Part shown: positions 42,021 to 52,940 of the stretch, in pieces
Layout: each line of letters opens with the position of its first letter
Position numbering within the stretch: the stretch's first letter is position 1
Assembly: GCA_015061115.1 (NCBI GenBank)
Contig: SUXE01000018.1
Location: 1-64,000 of the forward strand
Length of the DNA stretch: 64,000 bases
Direction of reading: 5' to 3'
Source of the DNA: Bacteroidales bacterium
GTDB taxonomy: Bacteria; Bacteroidota; Bacteroidia; Bacteroidales; Paludibacteraceae
Notes under the pieces: model-generated
What the model was told of the DNA's origin: nothing
What the model saw: the letters and a program-made list of their open reading frames with translations, nothing else
Databases searched by the model: none
Program-made: the position numbers and the translations under genes

Positions 42021-44147
42021 ATGGCAAAAGCAGATTTGCATTATACGAGAAATATCGGTATCATGGCTCACATCGATGCTGGTAAGACTACAACATCAGA
42101 GCGTATTTTGTTCTACACTGGTCTTACACACAAAATCGGTGAGGTGCACGATGGTGCAGCTACAATGGACTGGATGGTTCAGGAGCAGGAGCGTGGTATC
42201 ACTATTACTTCAGCTGCAACAACAACATATTGGAAGTACAACGACAAGAAGTACAAGATCAACTTGATTGATACTCCAGGACACGTTGACTTTACTGTAG
42301 AGGTTGAGCGTTCACTACGTATCCTTGACGGTGCAGTAGCAGCGTTCTGTGCAGTAGGTGGTGTTGAGCCACAGTCTGAGACTGTATGGCGTCAGGCTGA
42401 CAAGTACAATGTTCCTCGTATCTGCTACGTAAACAAGATGGACCGTTCTGGTGCTAACTTCTTCGACGTAGTTGCTCAGATCAAGGAAGTTCTAGGAGCA
42501 AACCCATGTCCAATCCAGATTCCAATCGGAGCTGAGGAGTCATTCAAGGGTGTTGTAGACCTAGTAAAGATGAAGGCTATCGTTTGGCATGATGAGACAA
42601 TGGGAGCTGCATACGATGTAGAGGAAATCCCAGCTGATCTTGTAGACGAGGCTAACGAGTGGAGAGAGAAGATGCTTGAGGCTGTCTCTGATTGTGATGA
42701 CACAATCATGGAGAAGTTCCTTGAGGGTGATCTTGATTCAATCACAGAGGATGAGATCAAGGCAGCTATCCGTAAGGGTACACTTGCAATGAAGATCTTC
42801 CCTATGGTATGTGGATCATCATTCAAGAACAAGGGAGTACAGACTATGCTAGACGCAGTTTGTTCATACCTTCCAAGCCCACTTGATACTCCAGAGATCA
42901 TCGGATCTGAGGTAGGTAACGAGGAGGTTAAGGTTGTTCGTCACCCAGATGAGGACGAGCCACTTTGTGCTCTTGCATTTAAGATCGCAACAGACCCATA
43001 CGTAGGTCGTCTATGCTTCTTCAGAGTTTACTCAGGTAAGCTAGAGGCTGGTTCATATATCTTCAACACACGTTCAGGAAAGAAGGAGCGTATCTCACGT
43101 TTGTTCCAGATGCACTCAAACCACCAGAACCCAGTTGAGGTTGTAGCCGCTGGAGATATAGGTGCAGGTGTTGGTTTCAAGGATATCCGTACTGGAGATA
43201 CACTATGTGGTGAGGACGAAAAGACACACATGGTACTTGAGTCAATGGAGTTCCCTGATCCAGTTATCGGTATCGCAGTTGAGCCTAAGTCACAGGCTGA
43301 TATTGACAAGCTTGGTATCGGTCTTGCAAAACTTGCAGAGGAGGACCCAACATTTACAGTTAAGACAGACGAGCAGTCAGGTCAGACAGTAATCTCAGGA
43401 ATGGGTGAGCTTCACCTAGATATCATCATCGACCGTCTACGTCGTGAGTTCAAGGTAGAGTGTAACCAGGGTCGTCCACAGGTTAACTACAAGGAGGCTA
43501 TTACTCAGACAGTTGAGCACAAGGAAGTATACAAGAAGCAGTCTGGTGGACGTGGTAAGTTCGCAGATATCTTGGTTAAGGTTGGACCAGTTGATCCAGA
43601 CTTCCAGGGTTCACTTCAGTTCGAGGATATCGTTAAGGGAGGTAACATTCCTAAGGAGTTCATCCCATCAATCCAGAAGGGCTTCCAGGCATCAATGAAG
43701 AATGGTGTTTTGGCTGGATTCCCAGTAGACCAGTTGAAGGTTGTCGTAGTTGATGGATCATACCACCCAGTAGACTCAGACCAGTTGTCATTCGAAATCG
43801 CAGCTAACCTAGCATTCAAGGCAGCATGTGCAAAGGCACGTCCAGTATTGATGGAGCCAATCATGAAGCTAGAGGTTGTGACACCAGAAGAGAACATGGG
43901 AGATGTTATCGGTGACCTTAACAAGCGTCGTGGACAGGTAGAAGGAATGGAGACAAGCCGTTCAGGAGCAAGAATCGTGAAGGCAAAAGTTCCATTGGCA
44001 GAGATGTTCGGATACGTAACATCATTGCGTACAATCACATCAGGTCGTGCAACTTCATCAATGGAGTTCTCACACTACGCAGAGGTTTCTACAGCTATCG
44101 CTAAGCAGGTAGTTACAGAGGCAAAGGGTAGAGTAGACTTGCTATAA
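42021..44147 (+). CDS. fusA: elongation factor G
   Basis: The 708-residue translocation GTPase has G1 AHIDAGKTT (about 16-24), G3 DTPGH and G4 NKMD, then EF-G domains II-V. It moves tRNA and mRNA through the ribosome. Translation is adjacent to rpsG, 36 bp downstream. Codon use is extremely biased (many GTA, CTA, AAG), in line with high expression. A strong terminator follows, so fusA ends the str operon here; tuf is not adjacent. Confidence 0.98.
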   Translation: MAKADLHYTRNIGIMAHIDAGKTTTSERILFYTGLTHKIGEVHDGAATMDWMVQEQERGITITSAATTTYWKYNDKKYKINLIDTPGHVDFTVEVERSLRILDGAVAAFCAVGGVEPQSETVWRQADKYNVPRICYVNKMDRSGANFFDVVAQIKEVLGANPCPIQIPIGAEESFKGVVDLVKMKAIVWHDETMGAAYDVEEIPADLVDEANEWREKMLEAVSDCDDTIMEKFLEGDLDSITEDEIKAAIRKGTLAMKIFPMVCGSSFKNKGVQTMLDAVCSYLPSPLDTPEIIGSEVGNEEVKVVRHPDEDEPLCALAFKIATDPYVGRLCFFRVYSGKLEAGSYIFNTRSGKKERISRLFQMHSNHQNPVEVVAAGDIGAGVGFKDIRTGDTLCGEDEKTHMVLESMEFPDPVIGIAVEPKSQADIDKLGIGLAKLAEEDPTFTVKTDEQSGQTVISGMGELHLDIIIDRLRREFKVECNQGRPQVNYKEAITQTVEHKEVYKKQSGGRGKFADILVKVGPVDPDFQGSLQFEDIVKGGNIPKEFIPSIQKGFQASMKNGVLAGFPVDQLKVVVVDGSYHPVDSDQLSFEIAANLAFKAACAKARPVLMEPIMKLEVVTPEENMGDVIGDLNKRRGQVEGMETSRSGARIVKAKVPLAEMFGYVTSLRTITSGRATSSMEFSHYAEVSTAIAKQVVTEAKGRVDLL

Positions 44148-44154
44148 GAAAAAC

Positions 44155-44186
44155 AGTGTATCCTCAGCAATGAGGGTACACTTTTC
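44155..44186 (+). terminator. terminator between fusA and rpsJ
   Basis: AGTGTATCCTCA (44155-44166) pairs with TGAGGGTACACT (44171-44182) with a GCAA loop, 12 bp with one T-G pair, followed by TTTTCC. It divides the str operon from the S10 operon, although the short T-run may allow some read-through. Confidence 0.85.
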
Positions 44187-44222
44187 CAAAGAGATTAAAT
44201 TATTTATTATAGATTCAAAGCG

Positions 44223-44531
44223 ATGAGTCAAAGAATTAGAATTAAATTGAAGTCTTACGATCACAACTTGGTAGACAAGTCAGCTGAGAAAATCGTTAAG
44301 ACAGTGAAGACAACGGGAGCTGTTGTAAGTGGTCCAATTCCGCTACCTACACACAAGCGTATTTTTACAGTCAACCGTTCAACATTTGTCAACAAGAAGT
44401 CAAGAGAGCAGTTCCAGCTTTCTTCATTCAAGAGATTGATTGACATCTATTGCACAACAGAGAAGACTGTAGATGCACTTATGAAGTTGGAGCTTCCAAG
44501 TGGAGTTGATGTAGAAATTAAGGTAAACTAA
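44223..44531 (+). CDS. rpsJ: 30S ribosomal protein S10
   Basis: The 102-residue S10 contacts the 30S head and also acts in NusB-dependent antitermination in other bacteria. [27 protein letters not shown] and the tail [12 protein letters not shown] are characteristic. It heads the S10-spc-alpha run; a clear TAnnTTTG promoter is not visible in the short gap after the terminator. Confidence 0.97.
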   Translation: MSQRIRIKLKSYDHNLVDKSAEKIVKTVKTTGAVVSGPIPLPTHKRIFTVNRSTFVNKKSREQFQLSSFKRLIDIYCTTEKTVDALMKLELPSGVDVEIKVN

Positions 44532-44547
44532 TAGTAATCGAAAAGAA

Positions 44548-45165
44548 ATGCCAGGATTATTAGGAAAGAAAATCGGAATGACATCCGTATTCAGTGCCGA
44601 GGGTAAGAACGTACCATGCACTGTTATCGAAGTAGGTCCTTGTGTTGTTACACAGATTAAGACTATTGAAAATGATGGTTACGCTGCATTGCAGTTGGGC
44701 TTCGACGAGAAGAAGGAGAAGAACACAAACGCAGCAGAGATGGGTCATTTCAAGAAGGCTGCAACAGCACCAATGAGACACTTGGCCGAGTTCAAAGAGT
44801 TCGATAAGGAATACAATCTAGGTGACGTTATCACTGTAGATTTGTTTGAGGACGCTCAGTTTGTAGATGTAATCGGTACATCTAAGGGTAAGGGCTTCCA
44901 GGGTGTAGTAAAGCGCCACGGATTTGGTGGAGTACAGCAGTCTACACATGGTCAGCACAACCGTCTTCGTGCTCCAGGTTCAATCGGTGCTTGTTCGTAC
45001 CCAGCAAAGGTATTCAAAGGAATGCGTATGGCTGGCCGTAAGGGTGGTGAGCAAGTTACAGTTCAGAACTTGCAAGTGTTAAAGGTAATTCCTGAGAATA
45101 ACATCCTTGTTTTGAAGGGTTCACTTCCAGGAGCTAAGGGTTCAATTGTAATTGTAAATAAGTAA
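44548..45165 (+). CDS. rplC: 50S ribosomal protein L3
   Basis: The 205-residue L3 binds 23S rRNA near the peptidyl-transferase centre. [13 protein letters not shown] at the start and [10 protein letters not shown] with the loop glutamine-rich [16 protein letters not shown] (about 130-150) are intact. The rplD start codon overlaps its stop by one base. Confidence 0.97.
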   Translation: MPGLLGKKIGMTSVFSAEGKNVPCTVIEVGPCVVTQIKTIENDGYAALQLGFDEKKEKNTNAAEMGHFKKAATAPMRHLAEFKEFDKEYNLGDVITVDLFEDAQFVDVIGTSKGKGFQGVVKRHGFGGVQQSTHGQHNRLRAPGSIGACSYPAKVFKGMRMAGRKGGEQVTVQNLQVLKVIPENNILVLKGSLPGAKGSIVIVNK

Positions 45166-45794
45166 TGGAACTAAGCGTATATAACGTAAAAGGACAGGAG
45201 ACAGGAAGAAAGGTCACATTGAATGATTCAATTTTCGGAATTGAGCCAAATGACCATGTTATCTACTTGGCTGTAAAGCAGTACATGGCAAACAATCGTC
45301 AGGGTACTCACAAGTCAAAGGAGAGAAGCGAGATCTCAGGTAGTACAAAGAAGTTGGGTCGTCAGAAAGGTGGCGGTGGAGCACGTCGCGGAGATATCAA
45401 CTCACCAGTATTGGTAGGTGGTGCGCGCGTATTTGGACCTCAGCCAAGAGATTACTCTTTCAAGTTGAACAAGAAAGTGAAGAAATTGGCACGTAAGTCA
45501 GCATTGGCATACAAGGCTAAGGAGAACGCTATCATTGTTGTAGAGAATTTCGATTTTGAGGCTCCAAAGACAAAAGATTACGTTGCTTTTACAGAAAATT
45601 TGAAGGTTTCTGATAAGAAAAACGTTTTGGTTTTGTCAGAACCAAATAAAAATGTATCTTTGTCAGCCAAGAATCTTCAGAAGTCTCAGGTGTTGCTAAC
45701 ACATGAGCTTAATACGTATAAGATTTTGGATGCAAAGTGTTTGCTTTTAACTGAGGCTGCTCTTGCAGAACTAGAGAATACTTTAAAGGATTAA
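45165..45794 (+). CDS. rplD: 50S ribosomal protein L4
   Basis: The 209-residue L4 lines the exit tunnel and regulates the S10 operon in E. coli. The extended loop (about 44-90) [32 protein letters not shown] is intact. Starts on the last base of the rplC stop (TAATG). Confidence 0.97.
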   Translation: MELSVYNVKGQETGRKVTLNDSIFGIEPNDHVIYLAVKQYMANNRQGTHKSKERSEISGSTKKLGRQKGGGGARRGDINSPVLVGGARVFGPQPRDYSFKLNKKVKKLARKSALAYKAKENAIIVVENFDFEAPKTKDYVAFTENLKVSDKKNVLVLSEPNKNVSLSAKNLQKSQVLLTHELNTYKILDAKCLLLTEAALAELENTLKD

Positions 45795-45799
45795 AAGAA

Positions 45800-46090
45800 A
45801 TGGAGATCATATTAAAGCCAATCGTAACAGAGAAGGTTACTGGTTTGCAGGATAAGTACAATCGCTACGGATTCCGCGTAGTGATGAGTGCTACTAAGTC
45901 GCAGATTAAAGCTGCAGTTGAGGATTTGTATGGCGTTAAGGTCTTGTCAGTCAATACTATGCGTGTTGATGGCAAGAATAAGTCACGTTATACAAAAGCT
46001 GGTGTGATCGCAGGTAAGATGCCTTCATACAAGAAAGCCCTAGTAACATTGAAAGAGGGTGAAGCAATAGACTTTTATAGCAATATTTAA
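45800..46090 (+). CDS. rplW: 50S ribosomal protein L23
   Basis: The 96-residue L23 lies at the tunnel exit and docks trigger factor and SRP. ILKPIVTEKVTGL at the start is the family motif. It is 5 bp after rplD and 6 bp before rplB. Confidence 0.97.
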   Translation: MEIILKPIVTEKVTGLQDKYNRYGFRVVMSATKSQIKAAVEDLYGVKVLSVNTMRVDGKNKSRYTKAGVIAGKMPSYKKALVTLKEGEAIDFYSNI

Positions 46091-46096
46091 TAAAAA

Positions 46097-46921
46097 ATGG
46101 CAGTTCGCAAATTTAAGCCCACAACACCGGGGCAGAGACACAAAGTTATTGGTGCGTTCGAGACAATTACCTCGAGCACACCAGAAAAATCTCTTGTGAA
46201 AGGCATGAGAAAGACTGGTGGACGTAACAACGTCGGTAAGATGACAATGCGTTACATCGGTGGTGGTCACAAGAGAAAGTACAGAGTAATTGATTTTAAG
46301 AGAGAAAAAGACGGTGTGCCAGCAGTAGTTAAGACAATCGAGTACGATCCAAACCGTTCGGCTCGTATCGCTCTATTGTTCTACGCTGATGGTGAGAAGC
46401 GTTACATTTTGGCTCCTGCGGGATTGCAGGTTGGTCAGAAGCTTATGTCAGGTGCTGATGCTGCGCCAGAGGTAGGTAACTCGCTTCCATTGCAGGACAT
46501 TCCACTAGGTACAGTTATCCACAACTTGGAGTTGCATCCAGGACAGGGAGCTGCGCTTGTACGTTCTGCAGGTACTTTTGCTCAGTTAACATCTCGTGAG
46601 GGTAAGTACGCAATCGTAAAGTTGCCTTCAGGAGAGCTTCGTAAGATATTGTGTGCTTGTAAGGCAACAATTGGTACGGTAGGTAACTCAGATCACTCAC
46701 TAGAGAGATCAGGTAAAGCAGGTCGTTCACGTTGGTTAGGACGTCGTCCTCGCACTCGTGCTGTATGTATGAACCCAGTAGATCACCCAATGGGTGGTGG
46801 AGAAGGTCGTCAGTCGGGTGGACATCCTAGATCAAGAAAGGGTCTTTTGGCTAAGGGTTACAAGACACGTTCACCAAAGAAGGCTTCTGATAAGTACATA
46901 ATTGAAAGAAGAAAGAAATAA
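46097..46921 (+). CDS. rplB: 50S ribosomal protein L2
   Basis: The 274-residue L2 is needed for subunit joining and peptidyl transfer. The conserved HPMGGGEG segment near 228-235 and C-terminal [14 protein letters not shown] are as expected. Confidence 0.98.
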   Translation: MAVRKFKPTTPGQRHKVIGAFETITSSTPEKSLVKGMRKTGGRNNVGKMTMRYIGGGHKRKYRVIDFKREKDGVPAVVKTIEYDPNRSARIALLFYADGEKRYILAPAGLQVGQKLMSGADAAPEVGNSLPLQDIPLGTVIHNLELHPGQGAALVRSAGTFAQLTSREGKYAIVKLPSGELRKILCACKATIGTVGNSDHSLERSGKAGRSRWLGRRPRTRAVCMNPVDHPMGGGEGRQSGGHPRSRKGLLAKGYKTRSPKKASDKYIIERRKK

Positions 46922-46939
46922 TTGAAATAAAGTATTTTT

Positions 46940-47209
46940 ATGAGTCGTTCATTAAAAAAAGGTCCATATATCAACCTTAAGCTTGAGAAGAAGGTTCTTG
47001 CCATGAACGAGAGTGGCAAGAAGTCTGTAGTCAAGACATGGGCTAGAGCTTCAATGATATCTCCGGATTTTGTCGGACATACTATTGCAGTTCACAACGG
47101 AAATAAGTTTATTCCGGTATTTGTCACAGAGAATATGGTAGGACACAAACTTGGCGAATTCTCTTTGACGCGTAACTTTAGAGGTCACGGTGGTAACAAG
47201 AAGAAGTAA
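46940..47209 (+). CDS. rpsS: 30S ribosomal protein S19
   Basis: The 89-residue S19 is part of the 30S head and contacts the A-site finger. [11 protein letters not shown] at the start and [13 protein letters not shown] near the end identify it. Confidence 0.97.
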   Translation: MSRSLKKGPYINLKLEKKVLAMNESGKKSVVKTWARASMISPDFVGHTIAVHNGNKFIPVFVTENMVGHKLGEFSLTRNFRGHGGNKKK

Positions 47210-47245
47210 TCAACGTGATTAAATTTAATTAAAAGTTCGAGAAAA

Positions 47246-47656
47246 ATGAGTTGTTCAAGAAAAAAAGTATCAGCTGATGCAAGAAAAGAGGCGAAGAAGT
47301 CCCTTTATTTTGCGAAGTTGAATGATGTTCCTACTTCTCCACGTAAGATGCGTTTGGTCGCTGATATGGTACGTGGAATGGAGGCTTTCCGCGCTTTGGG
47401 TGTCCTAAGATATTCAACTAAGGAAGCTTCTATCAAGCTAGAAAAGTTATTGCGTTCTGCTATTGCAAACTGGGAGCAGAAGAATGAAACAAAGGCTGAA
47501 ATGGGCCAGCTTTACGTAAGCAACATTTACGTAGATTCAGCTCGTCAGTTGAAGAGACTTCGTCCTGCACCTCAGGGAAGAGGATACAGAATCCGCAAGC
47601 GCTCTAACCATGTGACAATTTTTGTTGATGCTATTTCTAACGATACTAACGAATAA
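47246..47656 (+). CDS. rplV: 50S ribosomal protein L22
   Basis: The 136-residue L22 reaches into the exit tunnel. [18 protein letters not shown] (about 27-44) is the family signature, and [22 protein letters not shown] at the loop is intact, with no macrolide-type deletions seen. The N-terminal extension [18 protein letters not shown] is lineage-specific. Confidence 0.97.
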   Translation: MSCSRKKVSADARKEAKKSLYFAKLNDVPTSPRKMRLVADMVRGMEAFRALGVLRYSTKEASIKLEKLLRSAIANWEQKNETKAEMGQLYVSNIYVDSARQLKRLRPAPQGRGYRIRKRSNHVTIFVDAISNDTNE

Positions 47657-47659
47657 AAG

Positions 47660-48391
47660 ATGGGACAGAAAGTTAATCCAATAAGCAACCGTTTAGGAAT
47701 TGTAAGAGGTTGGGATTCCAATTGGTATGGTGGAAAGAAGTATGGTGATACAATCCTAGAGGATTCAAAGATCCGTAAATACTTGTCTGCTCGTCTTGCT
47801 AAGGCTAGTGTTGCTAGAATTATCATAGAGAGAACTCTTAAACTTGTTACTATTACAGTCTGCACTGCTAAACCTGGCATTATCATCGGTAAGGGTGGAC
47901 AGGAAGTTGATAAGTTGAAGGAGGAGTTGAAGAAGATCACTGACAAGGAGATCCAAATCAACATCTACGAGGTTAAGAGACCAGAGTTGGATGCAGTTAT
48001 CGTAGCAAGCAACATTGCTCGTCAGGTAGAGGGTAAGATCGCTTACCGTCGTGCTGTAAAGCAGGCTATCGCTTCTACAATGCGCATCGGTGCAGAGGGT
48101 ATTAAAGTGCTAGTTGCAGGCCGTTTGAATGGTGCTGAAATGGCTCGTTCTGAGATGTATAAGGAAGGACGTACACCACTTCACACATTCCGTGCAGATA
48201 TCGACTACGCACAGGCAGAGGCGCTTACAAAGGTAGGTATTATCGGAATCAAGGTATGGATTTGCCGTGGTGAGAAATATGGAAAGCAAGATCTTTCTCA
48301 GCAGTATGTGGCAAGCAAAGAGTCTGTACGTTCTAACAATCCTGCTGGAAAGAAGGGCGGTTTCTCTAAGAAAAGAAAACAATCTGTTTAA
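47660..48391 (+). CDS. rpsC: 30S ribosomal protein S3
   Basis: The 243-residue S3 forms the mRNA entry channel and has an N-terminal KH domain, with [14 protein letters not shown] (about 78-91), and a C-terminal domain with [12 protein letters not shown]. It begins 3 bp after rplV. Confidence 0.98.
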   Translation: MGQKVNPISNRLGIVRGWDSNWYGGKKYGDTILEDSKIRKYLSARLAKASVARIIIERTLKLVTITVCTAKPGIIIGKGGQEVDKLKEELKKITDKEIQINIYEVKRPELDAVIVASNIARQVEGKIAYRRAVKQAIASTMRIGAEGIKVLVAGRLNGAEMARSEMYKEGRTPLHTFRADIDYAQAEALTKVGIIGIKVWICRGEKYGKQDLSQQYVASKESVRSNNPAGKKGGFSKKRKQSV

Positions 48392-48409
48392 GAGTTAAAT
48401 TAAGGAAAG

Positions 48410-48844
48410 ATGTTACAACCTAAAAGAACTAAGTTCAGAAGACAGCAGAAAGGTCGTGCAAAAGGTATTGCACATCGTGGAGACCAATTGGCTTTTGGAT
48501 CTTTTGGTATCAAGGTACTTGGTACTAAGTGGATTACAGGACGACAGATTGAGGCTGCACGTATTGCTGTTACAAGATATATGCAACGTCAAGGTCAGAT
48601 TTGGATCAGAGTATTCCCTGACAAACCAATCACTAAGAAGCCTGCTGACGTACGTATGGGTAAGGGTAAGGGTAACCCTGAAGGATTCGTTGCTAGCGTA
48701 ACTCCAGGAAGAATTCTTATCGAGGTTGAGGGTGTTCCATTCGAAGTTGCTAAAGAGGCATTGAGATTGGGCGCTCAGAAACTTCCAGTAACTACAAAGT
48801 TTATTGTTAGACGCGACTACGATGCGCAAAATCAAAATGCTTAA
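48410..48844 (+). CDS. rplP: 50S ribosomal protein L16
   Basis: The 144-residue L16 lies by the A-site. [16 protein letters not shown] and [14 protein letters not shown] are the expected motifs. It begins 18 bp after rpsC. Confidence 0.98.
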   Translation: MLQPKRTKFRRQQKGRAKGIAHRGDQLAFGSFGIKVLGTKWITGRQIEAARIAVTRYMQRQGQIWIRVFPDKPITKKPADVRMGKGKGNPEGFVASVTPGRILIEVEGVPFEVAKEALRLGAQKLPVTTKFIVRRDYDAQNQNA

Positions 48845-48846
48845 TC

Positions 48847-49038
48847 ATGAAAGTAGCAGATATTAAGAACATGTCAAGCAAGGAGCTTCAGGAGAAAATC
48901 GCTTCTGAGGAAAAGAGATTGAACCGCATGCGTCTTGACCATGCGATTACTCCATTGCAGAATCCATCTCAAATTAAGTCTCTTCGTAAGGACATCGCGC
49001 GCATGAAGACTATCTTGGGTCAGGCAGAGTCTAAATAA
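48847..49038 (+). CDS. rpmC: 50S ribosomal protein L29
   Basis: The 63-residue helical hairpin L29 sits near the tunnel exit. [18 protein letters not shown] is the usual pattern. Only 2 bp after rplP. Confidence 0.96.
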   Translation: MKVADIKNMSSKELQEKIASEEKRLNRMRLDHAITPLQNPSQIKSLRKDIARMKTILGQAESK

Positions 49039-49058
49039 TAATTTTAGAGTTTGAGAAA

Positions 49059-49310
49059 ATGAGAAATTTAAGAAAAGAAAGACAAGGAGTTGTTTCAAGC
49101 AATAAGATGGACAAGACCATTACTGTTGCTATCAAGTGGAAAGAGAAACACCCTATTTACCAGAAATTCGTCAACAAGACGAAGAAATATCACGCTCACG
49201 ATGAGAAGAATGAGTGTAATATTGGTGATGTTGTGAGAATCATGGAGACTCGTCCTTTGAGTAAGACAAAGAGATGGAGATTAGTATCAATCGTAGAAAG
49301 AGCTAAGTAA
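49059..49310 (+). CDS. rpsQ: 30S ribosomal protein S17
   Basis: The 83-residue OB-fold S17 binds helix 11 of 16S r[24 protein letters not shown] and [21 protein letters not shown] identify it. Confidence 0.97.
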   Translation: MRNLRKERQGVVSSNKMDKTITVAIKWKEKHPIYQKFVNKTKKYHAHDEKNECNIGDVVRIMETRPLSKTKRWRLVSIVERAK

Positions 49311-49312
49311 TT

Positions 49313-49678
49313 ATGATACAGCAAGAATCAAGATTAACTATTGCTGATAATAGCGGTGGTAAAGAGGCATTGTGTATTCGTGTACTAGGTGGCACAAAGA
49401 AAAGATATGCCACTGTAGGCGATATCATTGTAGTTACAGTGAAGAGCGTAATTCCTTCAAGTGATATGAAGAAGGGTGCCGTTTCAAAGGCTATCGTTGT
49501 TCGCACAAAGAAGGAAGTTCGTAGAGCAGATGGCTCATACATCAGATTTGATGACAATGCATGTGTATTGTTGAATGGAGCTGGTGAAATGAGAGCGAGC
49601 CGTATCTTCGGCCCAGTTGCAAGAGAGTTGCGTGCTTCTAATATGAAGATTGTGTCATTGGCTCCTGAAGTTCTATAA
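49313..49678 (+). CDS. rplN: 50S ribosomal protein L14
   Basis: The 121-residue L14 forms inter-subunit bridges. [18 protein letters not shown] and [11 protein letters not shown] are diagnostic. It begins 2 bp after rpsQ. Confidence 0.98.
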   Translation: MIQQESRLTIADNSGGKEALCIRVLGGTKKRYATVGDIIVVTVKSVIPSSDMKKGAVSKAIVVRTKKEVRRADGSYIRFDDNACVLLNGAGEMRASRIFGPVARELRASNMKIVSLAPEVL

Positions 49679-49693
49679 TTAAAAAGTAAGGTA

Positions 49694-50020
49694 ATGAGTA
49701 AGTTACATATTAAGAAGGGCGACTTAGTTTACGTTCTTGCAGGTAAGGACAAAGGTAAGACAGGAAAGGTTCTTTCTGTATTGGTAGCTGCAAACCGTGC
49801 TATCGTTGAGGGTATTAACGTTGTTTCAAAGAACGTTAAGCCAAGTGCAAAGAATCCTCAGGGTGGTATCGTTAAGATGGAGGCTCCAATCCATGTTTCT
49901 AATTTGAATTTGGTAGACCCTAAGTCGGGTGACGCACCAAAGCCAACTCGTATTGGTATCAAGGTGGTTGACGGCAAGAAGGTTCGTGTCGCTAAAAAGT
50001 CAGGGGAGGTTATTAAATGA
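49694..50020 (+). CDS. rplX: 50S ribosomal protein L24
   Basis: The 108-residue KOW-domain protein L24 starts early in 50S assembly. The KOW motif is [20 protein letters not shown] (about 6-25). The start of rplE overlaps the stop (ATGA). Confidence 0.97.
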   Translation: MSKLHIKKGDLVYVLAGKDKGKTGKVLSVLVAANRAIVEGINVVSKNVKPSAKNPQGGIVKMEAPIHVSNLNLVDPKSGDAPKPTRIGIKVVDGKKVRVAKKSGEVIK

Positions 50021-50559
50021 ATACAGCTAGTTTAAAGCAAGATTACAAGCAGCGTATTGTCCCTGCTTTGAAGGAGAAGTTTGGTTACTCTACAGTAATG
50101 CAGGTTCCTGTTCTTGAGAAGATCGTTATCAATCAGGGTCTAGGAGAGGCAGTTGCTGATAAGAAGGTGATTGAGATCGCAATCAACGAGTTGACTGCAA
50201 TCGCAGGTCAGAAGGCCGTTCAGACACTTTCTAAGAAGGATATCGCAAACTTTAAGGTAAGAAAGAAGATGCCTATCGGAGTTCGCGTCACTCTAAGAAG
50301 AGAGAAGATGTACGAGTTCTTGGAGCGCCTAATCAAGGTTGTTCTTCCTCGTATCCGTGACTTCAACGGTATCAACTCTAAGTTGGATGGTAGAGGTAAT
50401 TACACTCTAGGTGTTACAGAGCAGATCATTTTCCCAGAGATCAACATCGATTCTATTTCGAAGCTTATGGGTATGAACATCACTTTCGTAACAACAGCTA
50501 AGACTGACGAAGAGGGTCTTGCCTTGTTAAAGGAATTTGGTTTACCATTTAAAAAGTAA
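50017..50559 (+). CDS. rplE: 50S ribosomal protein L5
   Basis: The 180-residue L5 binds 5S r[19 protein letters not shown] and the segment [18 protein letters not shown] are conserved. Translationally coupled to rplX by a 4-bp overlap. Confidence 0.98.
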   Translation: MNTASLKQDYKQRIVPALKEKFGYSTVMQVPVLEKIVINQGLGEAVADKKVIEIAINELTAIAGQKAVQTLSKKDIANFKVRKKMPIGVRVTLRREKMYEFLERLIKVVLPRIRDFNGINSKLDGRGNYTLGVTEQIIFPEINIDSISKLMGMNITFVTTAKTDEEGLALLKEFGLPFKK

Positions 50560-50564
50560 TTGGA

Positions 50565-50834
50565 ATGGCAAAAGAATCAATGAAAGCACGCGAGGTAAAG
50601 CGTGCTCGCCTTTGCGCGAAGTATGCTGAGAAACGTGCTCAGTTGTTGAAGGAAGGAAAATACGATGAGTTGCAGAACCTTCCAAAGAATGCTTCGCCAG
50701 TAAGATTGCACAACAGATGCAAATTGACAGGTAGACCTAAGGGTTACATGCGTCAGTTTGGTATCTCGAGAATTCAGTTCAGAGAGATGGCATCTGCTGG
50801 TTTGATTCCAGGTGTAAAGAAAGCAAGTTGGTAA
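50565..50834 (+). CDS. rpsN: 30S ribosomal protein S14 (C-minus form)
   Basis: The 89-residue S14 has no CxxC zinc knuckle pair; only single cysteines at LCAKY and RCKLTGRP occur, so this is the zinc-free form. [19 protein letters not shown] is the family motif. A 58-bp AT-rich gap separates it from rpsH. Confidence 0.97.
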   Translation: MAKESMKAREVKRARLCAKYAEKRAQLLKEGKYDELQNLPKNASPVRLHNRCKLTGRPKGYMRQFGISRIQFREMASAGLIPGVKKASW

Positions 50835-50892
50835 TTATTAATTTTTAATTTAAATATTGTCAGGCATTTGTCTTGATTAATTTAATTTTATT

Positions 50893-51288
50893 ATGACTGA
50901 TCCAATAGCAGATTATCTAACGAGACTGCGCAATGCTATTAATGCAAAGCATCGCGTGTTAGAGGTTCCGTCTTCTAATCTAAAGAAGGAGATCACAAAG
51001 ATCTTGATGGACAAGGGTTACATTTTGAACTACAAGTTTGTAGAGGAAGGTGTTAACAGAACAATCAAGATCGCGTTGAAGTACGATGCGGTTAACAAGG
51101 TTAACGCTATCAAGGACTTGAAGAGAGTTTCTACTCCAGGTTTGCGTAAGTATGTTGGTTACAAGGACATGCCAAAAGTTCTTAACGGACTAGGTATTGC
51201 GATTGTATCTACATCAAAAGGTGTTATGACAGATAAGGAGGCTCGCGACCTTAAGGTAGGTGGTGAGGTATTGTGTTACGTTTATTAA
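50893..51288 (+). CDS. rpsH: 30S ribosomal protein S8
   Basis: The 131-residue S8 is an early 16S rRNA binder and regulates the spc operon in E. coli. TDPIADYLTRLRNA and the C-terminal STSKGVMTDKEARDLKVGGE are conserved. Confidence 0.98.
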   Translation: MTDPIADYLTRLRNAINAKHRVLEVPSSNLKKEITKILMDKGYILNYKFVEEGVNRTIKIALKYDAVNKVNAIKDLKRVSTPGLRKYVGYKDMPKVLNGLGIAIVSTSKGVMTDKEARDLKVGGEVLCYVY

Positions 51289-51303
51289 TTAGGAGGAAAG
51301 AAG

Positions 51304-51858
51304 ATGTCAAGAATAGGAAAGTTGCCTATCAGCATACCTTCAGGCGTTACTGTCTCAGTTAAGGATAACGTAGTCACAGTTAAGGGTCCTAAGGGTGAAT
51401 TATCACAGTATGTAGATCCATCAATCGAGATGAAGGTTGAGGATGGTACAATTACTTTCGCAAGAAATTCGGAGGATGCTGAGTTCCGTTCAAAGCATGG
51501 TTTGTACCGTGCTCTAGTTAACAACATGGTAGTTGGTGTTTCTCAGGGTTACAAGAAGGAATTGGAGTTGGTCGGTGTAGGTTACCGTGTTTCTAACCAG
51601 GGTCAGGTTATCGAGTTCTCTCTAGGTTTTACACATGCAATTTTCTTGCAGTTGCCTGCTGAGATCAAGATCGAGACTAAGAGTGAGAAGAACCAGAATC
51701 CACTTGTTATTTTGGAGAGTTGCGACAAGCAGTTGCTAGGTCAGGTTTGTGCTAAGATTCGTTCATTCCGTAAGCCAGAGCCTTACAAGGGTAAGGGTAT
51801 CAAGTTTGTTGGTGAGCAAATCAGAAGAAAGGCTGGTAAGTCTGCTGGTGCTAAGTAA
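51304..51858 (+). CDS. rplF: 50S ribosomal protein L6
   Basis: The 184-residue L6 is a repeat of two similar domains near the factor-binding site. SRIGKLPISIPSGVTV and the C-terminal PEPYKGKGIKFVGEQIRRKAGK are diagnostic. A GGAGG (51292-51296) lies before the start, one of few Shine-Dalgarno-like sites here. Confidence 0.98.
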   Translation: MSRIGKLPISIPSGVTVSVKDNVVTVKGPKGELSQYVDPSIEMKVEDGTITFARNSEDAEFRSKHGLYRALVNNMVVGVSQGYKKELELVGVGYRVSNQGQVIEFSLGFTHAIFLQLPAEIKIETKSEKNQNPLVILESCDKQLLGQVCAKIRSFRKPEPYKGKGIKFVGEQIRRKAGKSAGAK

Positions 51859-51876
51859 TTATAAATTCATGTTGTT

Positions 51877-52221
51877 ATGACGGAAAAAAATCTAAGAAGA
51901 ATTAAGATAAAGAAGAGCATCAGATCAAAGGTGTCTGGTACATCTTCAAAGCCGCGTATGACTGTCTTTAGAAGCAATAAGCAGATTTATGTTCAGGTAA
52001 TCAACGACGAGACAGGTACAACTTTGGCTTCAGCGTCTTCATTGAAGATGACTGAGAAGTGTGCTAAGAAAGAGCAGGCAGCTAAGGTTGGCGAGGCTAT
52101 TGCAAAGAAAGCTATCGAAGCCGGAATTTCGGAAGTGGTATTTGATAGAAACGGTTATTTGTATCACGGACGTATCAAGGAGTTGGCTGATGCAGCTCGT
52201 AATGGTGGTCTTAAATTTTAA
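51877..52221 (+). CDS. rplR: 50S ribosomal protein L18
   Basis: The 114-residue L18 binds 5S rRNA with L5. [16 protein letters not shown] and [22 protein letters not shown] are the family core and tail. Confidence 0.97.
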   Translation: MTEKNLRRIKIKKSIRSKVSGTSSKPRMTVFRSNKQIYVQVINDETGTTLASASSLKMTEKCAKKEQAAKVGEAIAKKAIEAGISEVVFDRNGYLYHGRIKELADAARNGGLKF

Positions 52222-52226
52222 TAAAC

Positions 52227-52745
52227 ATGGTAGAAACGAAAAATGTTAAGCCTGTAAGCTCTGATGTAGAGTTGAAGGATAGACTCGTAGCTATAAACCG
52301 TGTAACTAAGGTTACCAAGGGAGGTCGTGCATTTAGTTTTGCTGCAATCGTAGTTGTAGGTAACGAGTCTGGTGTAGTAGGATATGGTCTTGGTAAGGCT
52401 AGTGAGGTTACTGCTGCAATTGCTAAAGGTGTAGAGGCTGCAAAGAAGAATATTGTAAAGGTTCCTGTATTGAAGGGTTCTATTCCTCACGAGCAGTCAG
52501 CTAAGTTCGGTGGTGCAGAGGTACTTTTGAGACCAGCATCTCACGGTACAGGAGTAAAGGCCGGTGGTGCCATGCGTGCTGTATTGGAGAGCGTTGGTAT
52601 TACTGACGTCTTGGCTAAGTCAAAGGGTTCATCAAATCCACACAACCTAGTAAAGGCTACTATTAAGGCTCTTTCTGAGTTGAGAGATCCATTCACTGTG
52701 GCTCAGAACAGAGGTGTTTCAATGGAAAAGGTATTTAAAGGTTAA
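52227..52745 (+). CDS. rpsE: 30S ribosomal protein S5
   Basis: The 172-residue S5 guards decoding accuracy and the mRNA entry. [21 protein letters not shown] and the [10 protein letters not shown] segment are intact; no deletion in the spectinomycin loop (TKGGRAF) is seen. Confidence 0.98.
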   Translation: MVETKNVKPVSSDVELKDRLVAINRVTKVTKGGRAFSFAAIVVVGNESGVVGYGLGKASEVTAAIAKGVEAAKKNIVKVPVLKGSIPHEQSAKFGGAEVLLRPASHGTGVKAGGAMRAVLESVGITDVLAKSKGSSNPHNLVKATIKALSELRDPFTVAQNRGVSMEKVFKG

Positions 52746-52750
52746 TTCTT

Positions 52751-52927
52751 ATGGCTACAATTAAAATTAAGCAAGTTAGAAGTAAGATTGGTTGTCCAAA
52801 GAACCAGAAGGCTACTTTGGCAGCTCTAGGTCTCAAGAAACTTAATGCAGTTGTTGAGCATGAGGATAATGCTTCCATTAGAGGAATGATCGAGGCCGTT
52901 AAACAATTAGTAGTTGTTGTTGAATAA
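52751..52927 (+). CDS. rpmD: 50S ribosomal protein L30
   Basis: A 58-codon frame starts MATIKIKQVRSKIGCPKNQK and ends VKQLVVVVE, followed by TAA. The KIKQVRSKIG start and LGLKKLNAVVEHEDN body match L30, which is short and single-domain. It lies 5 bp after rpsE and 13 bp before rplO, its usual place. Confidence 0.96.
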   Translation: MATIKIKQVRSKIGCPKNQKATLAALGLKKLNAVVEHEDNASIRGMIEAVKQLVVVVE

Positions 52928-52940
52928 AAAATTGAGTGTA

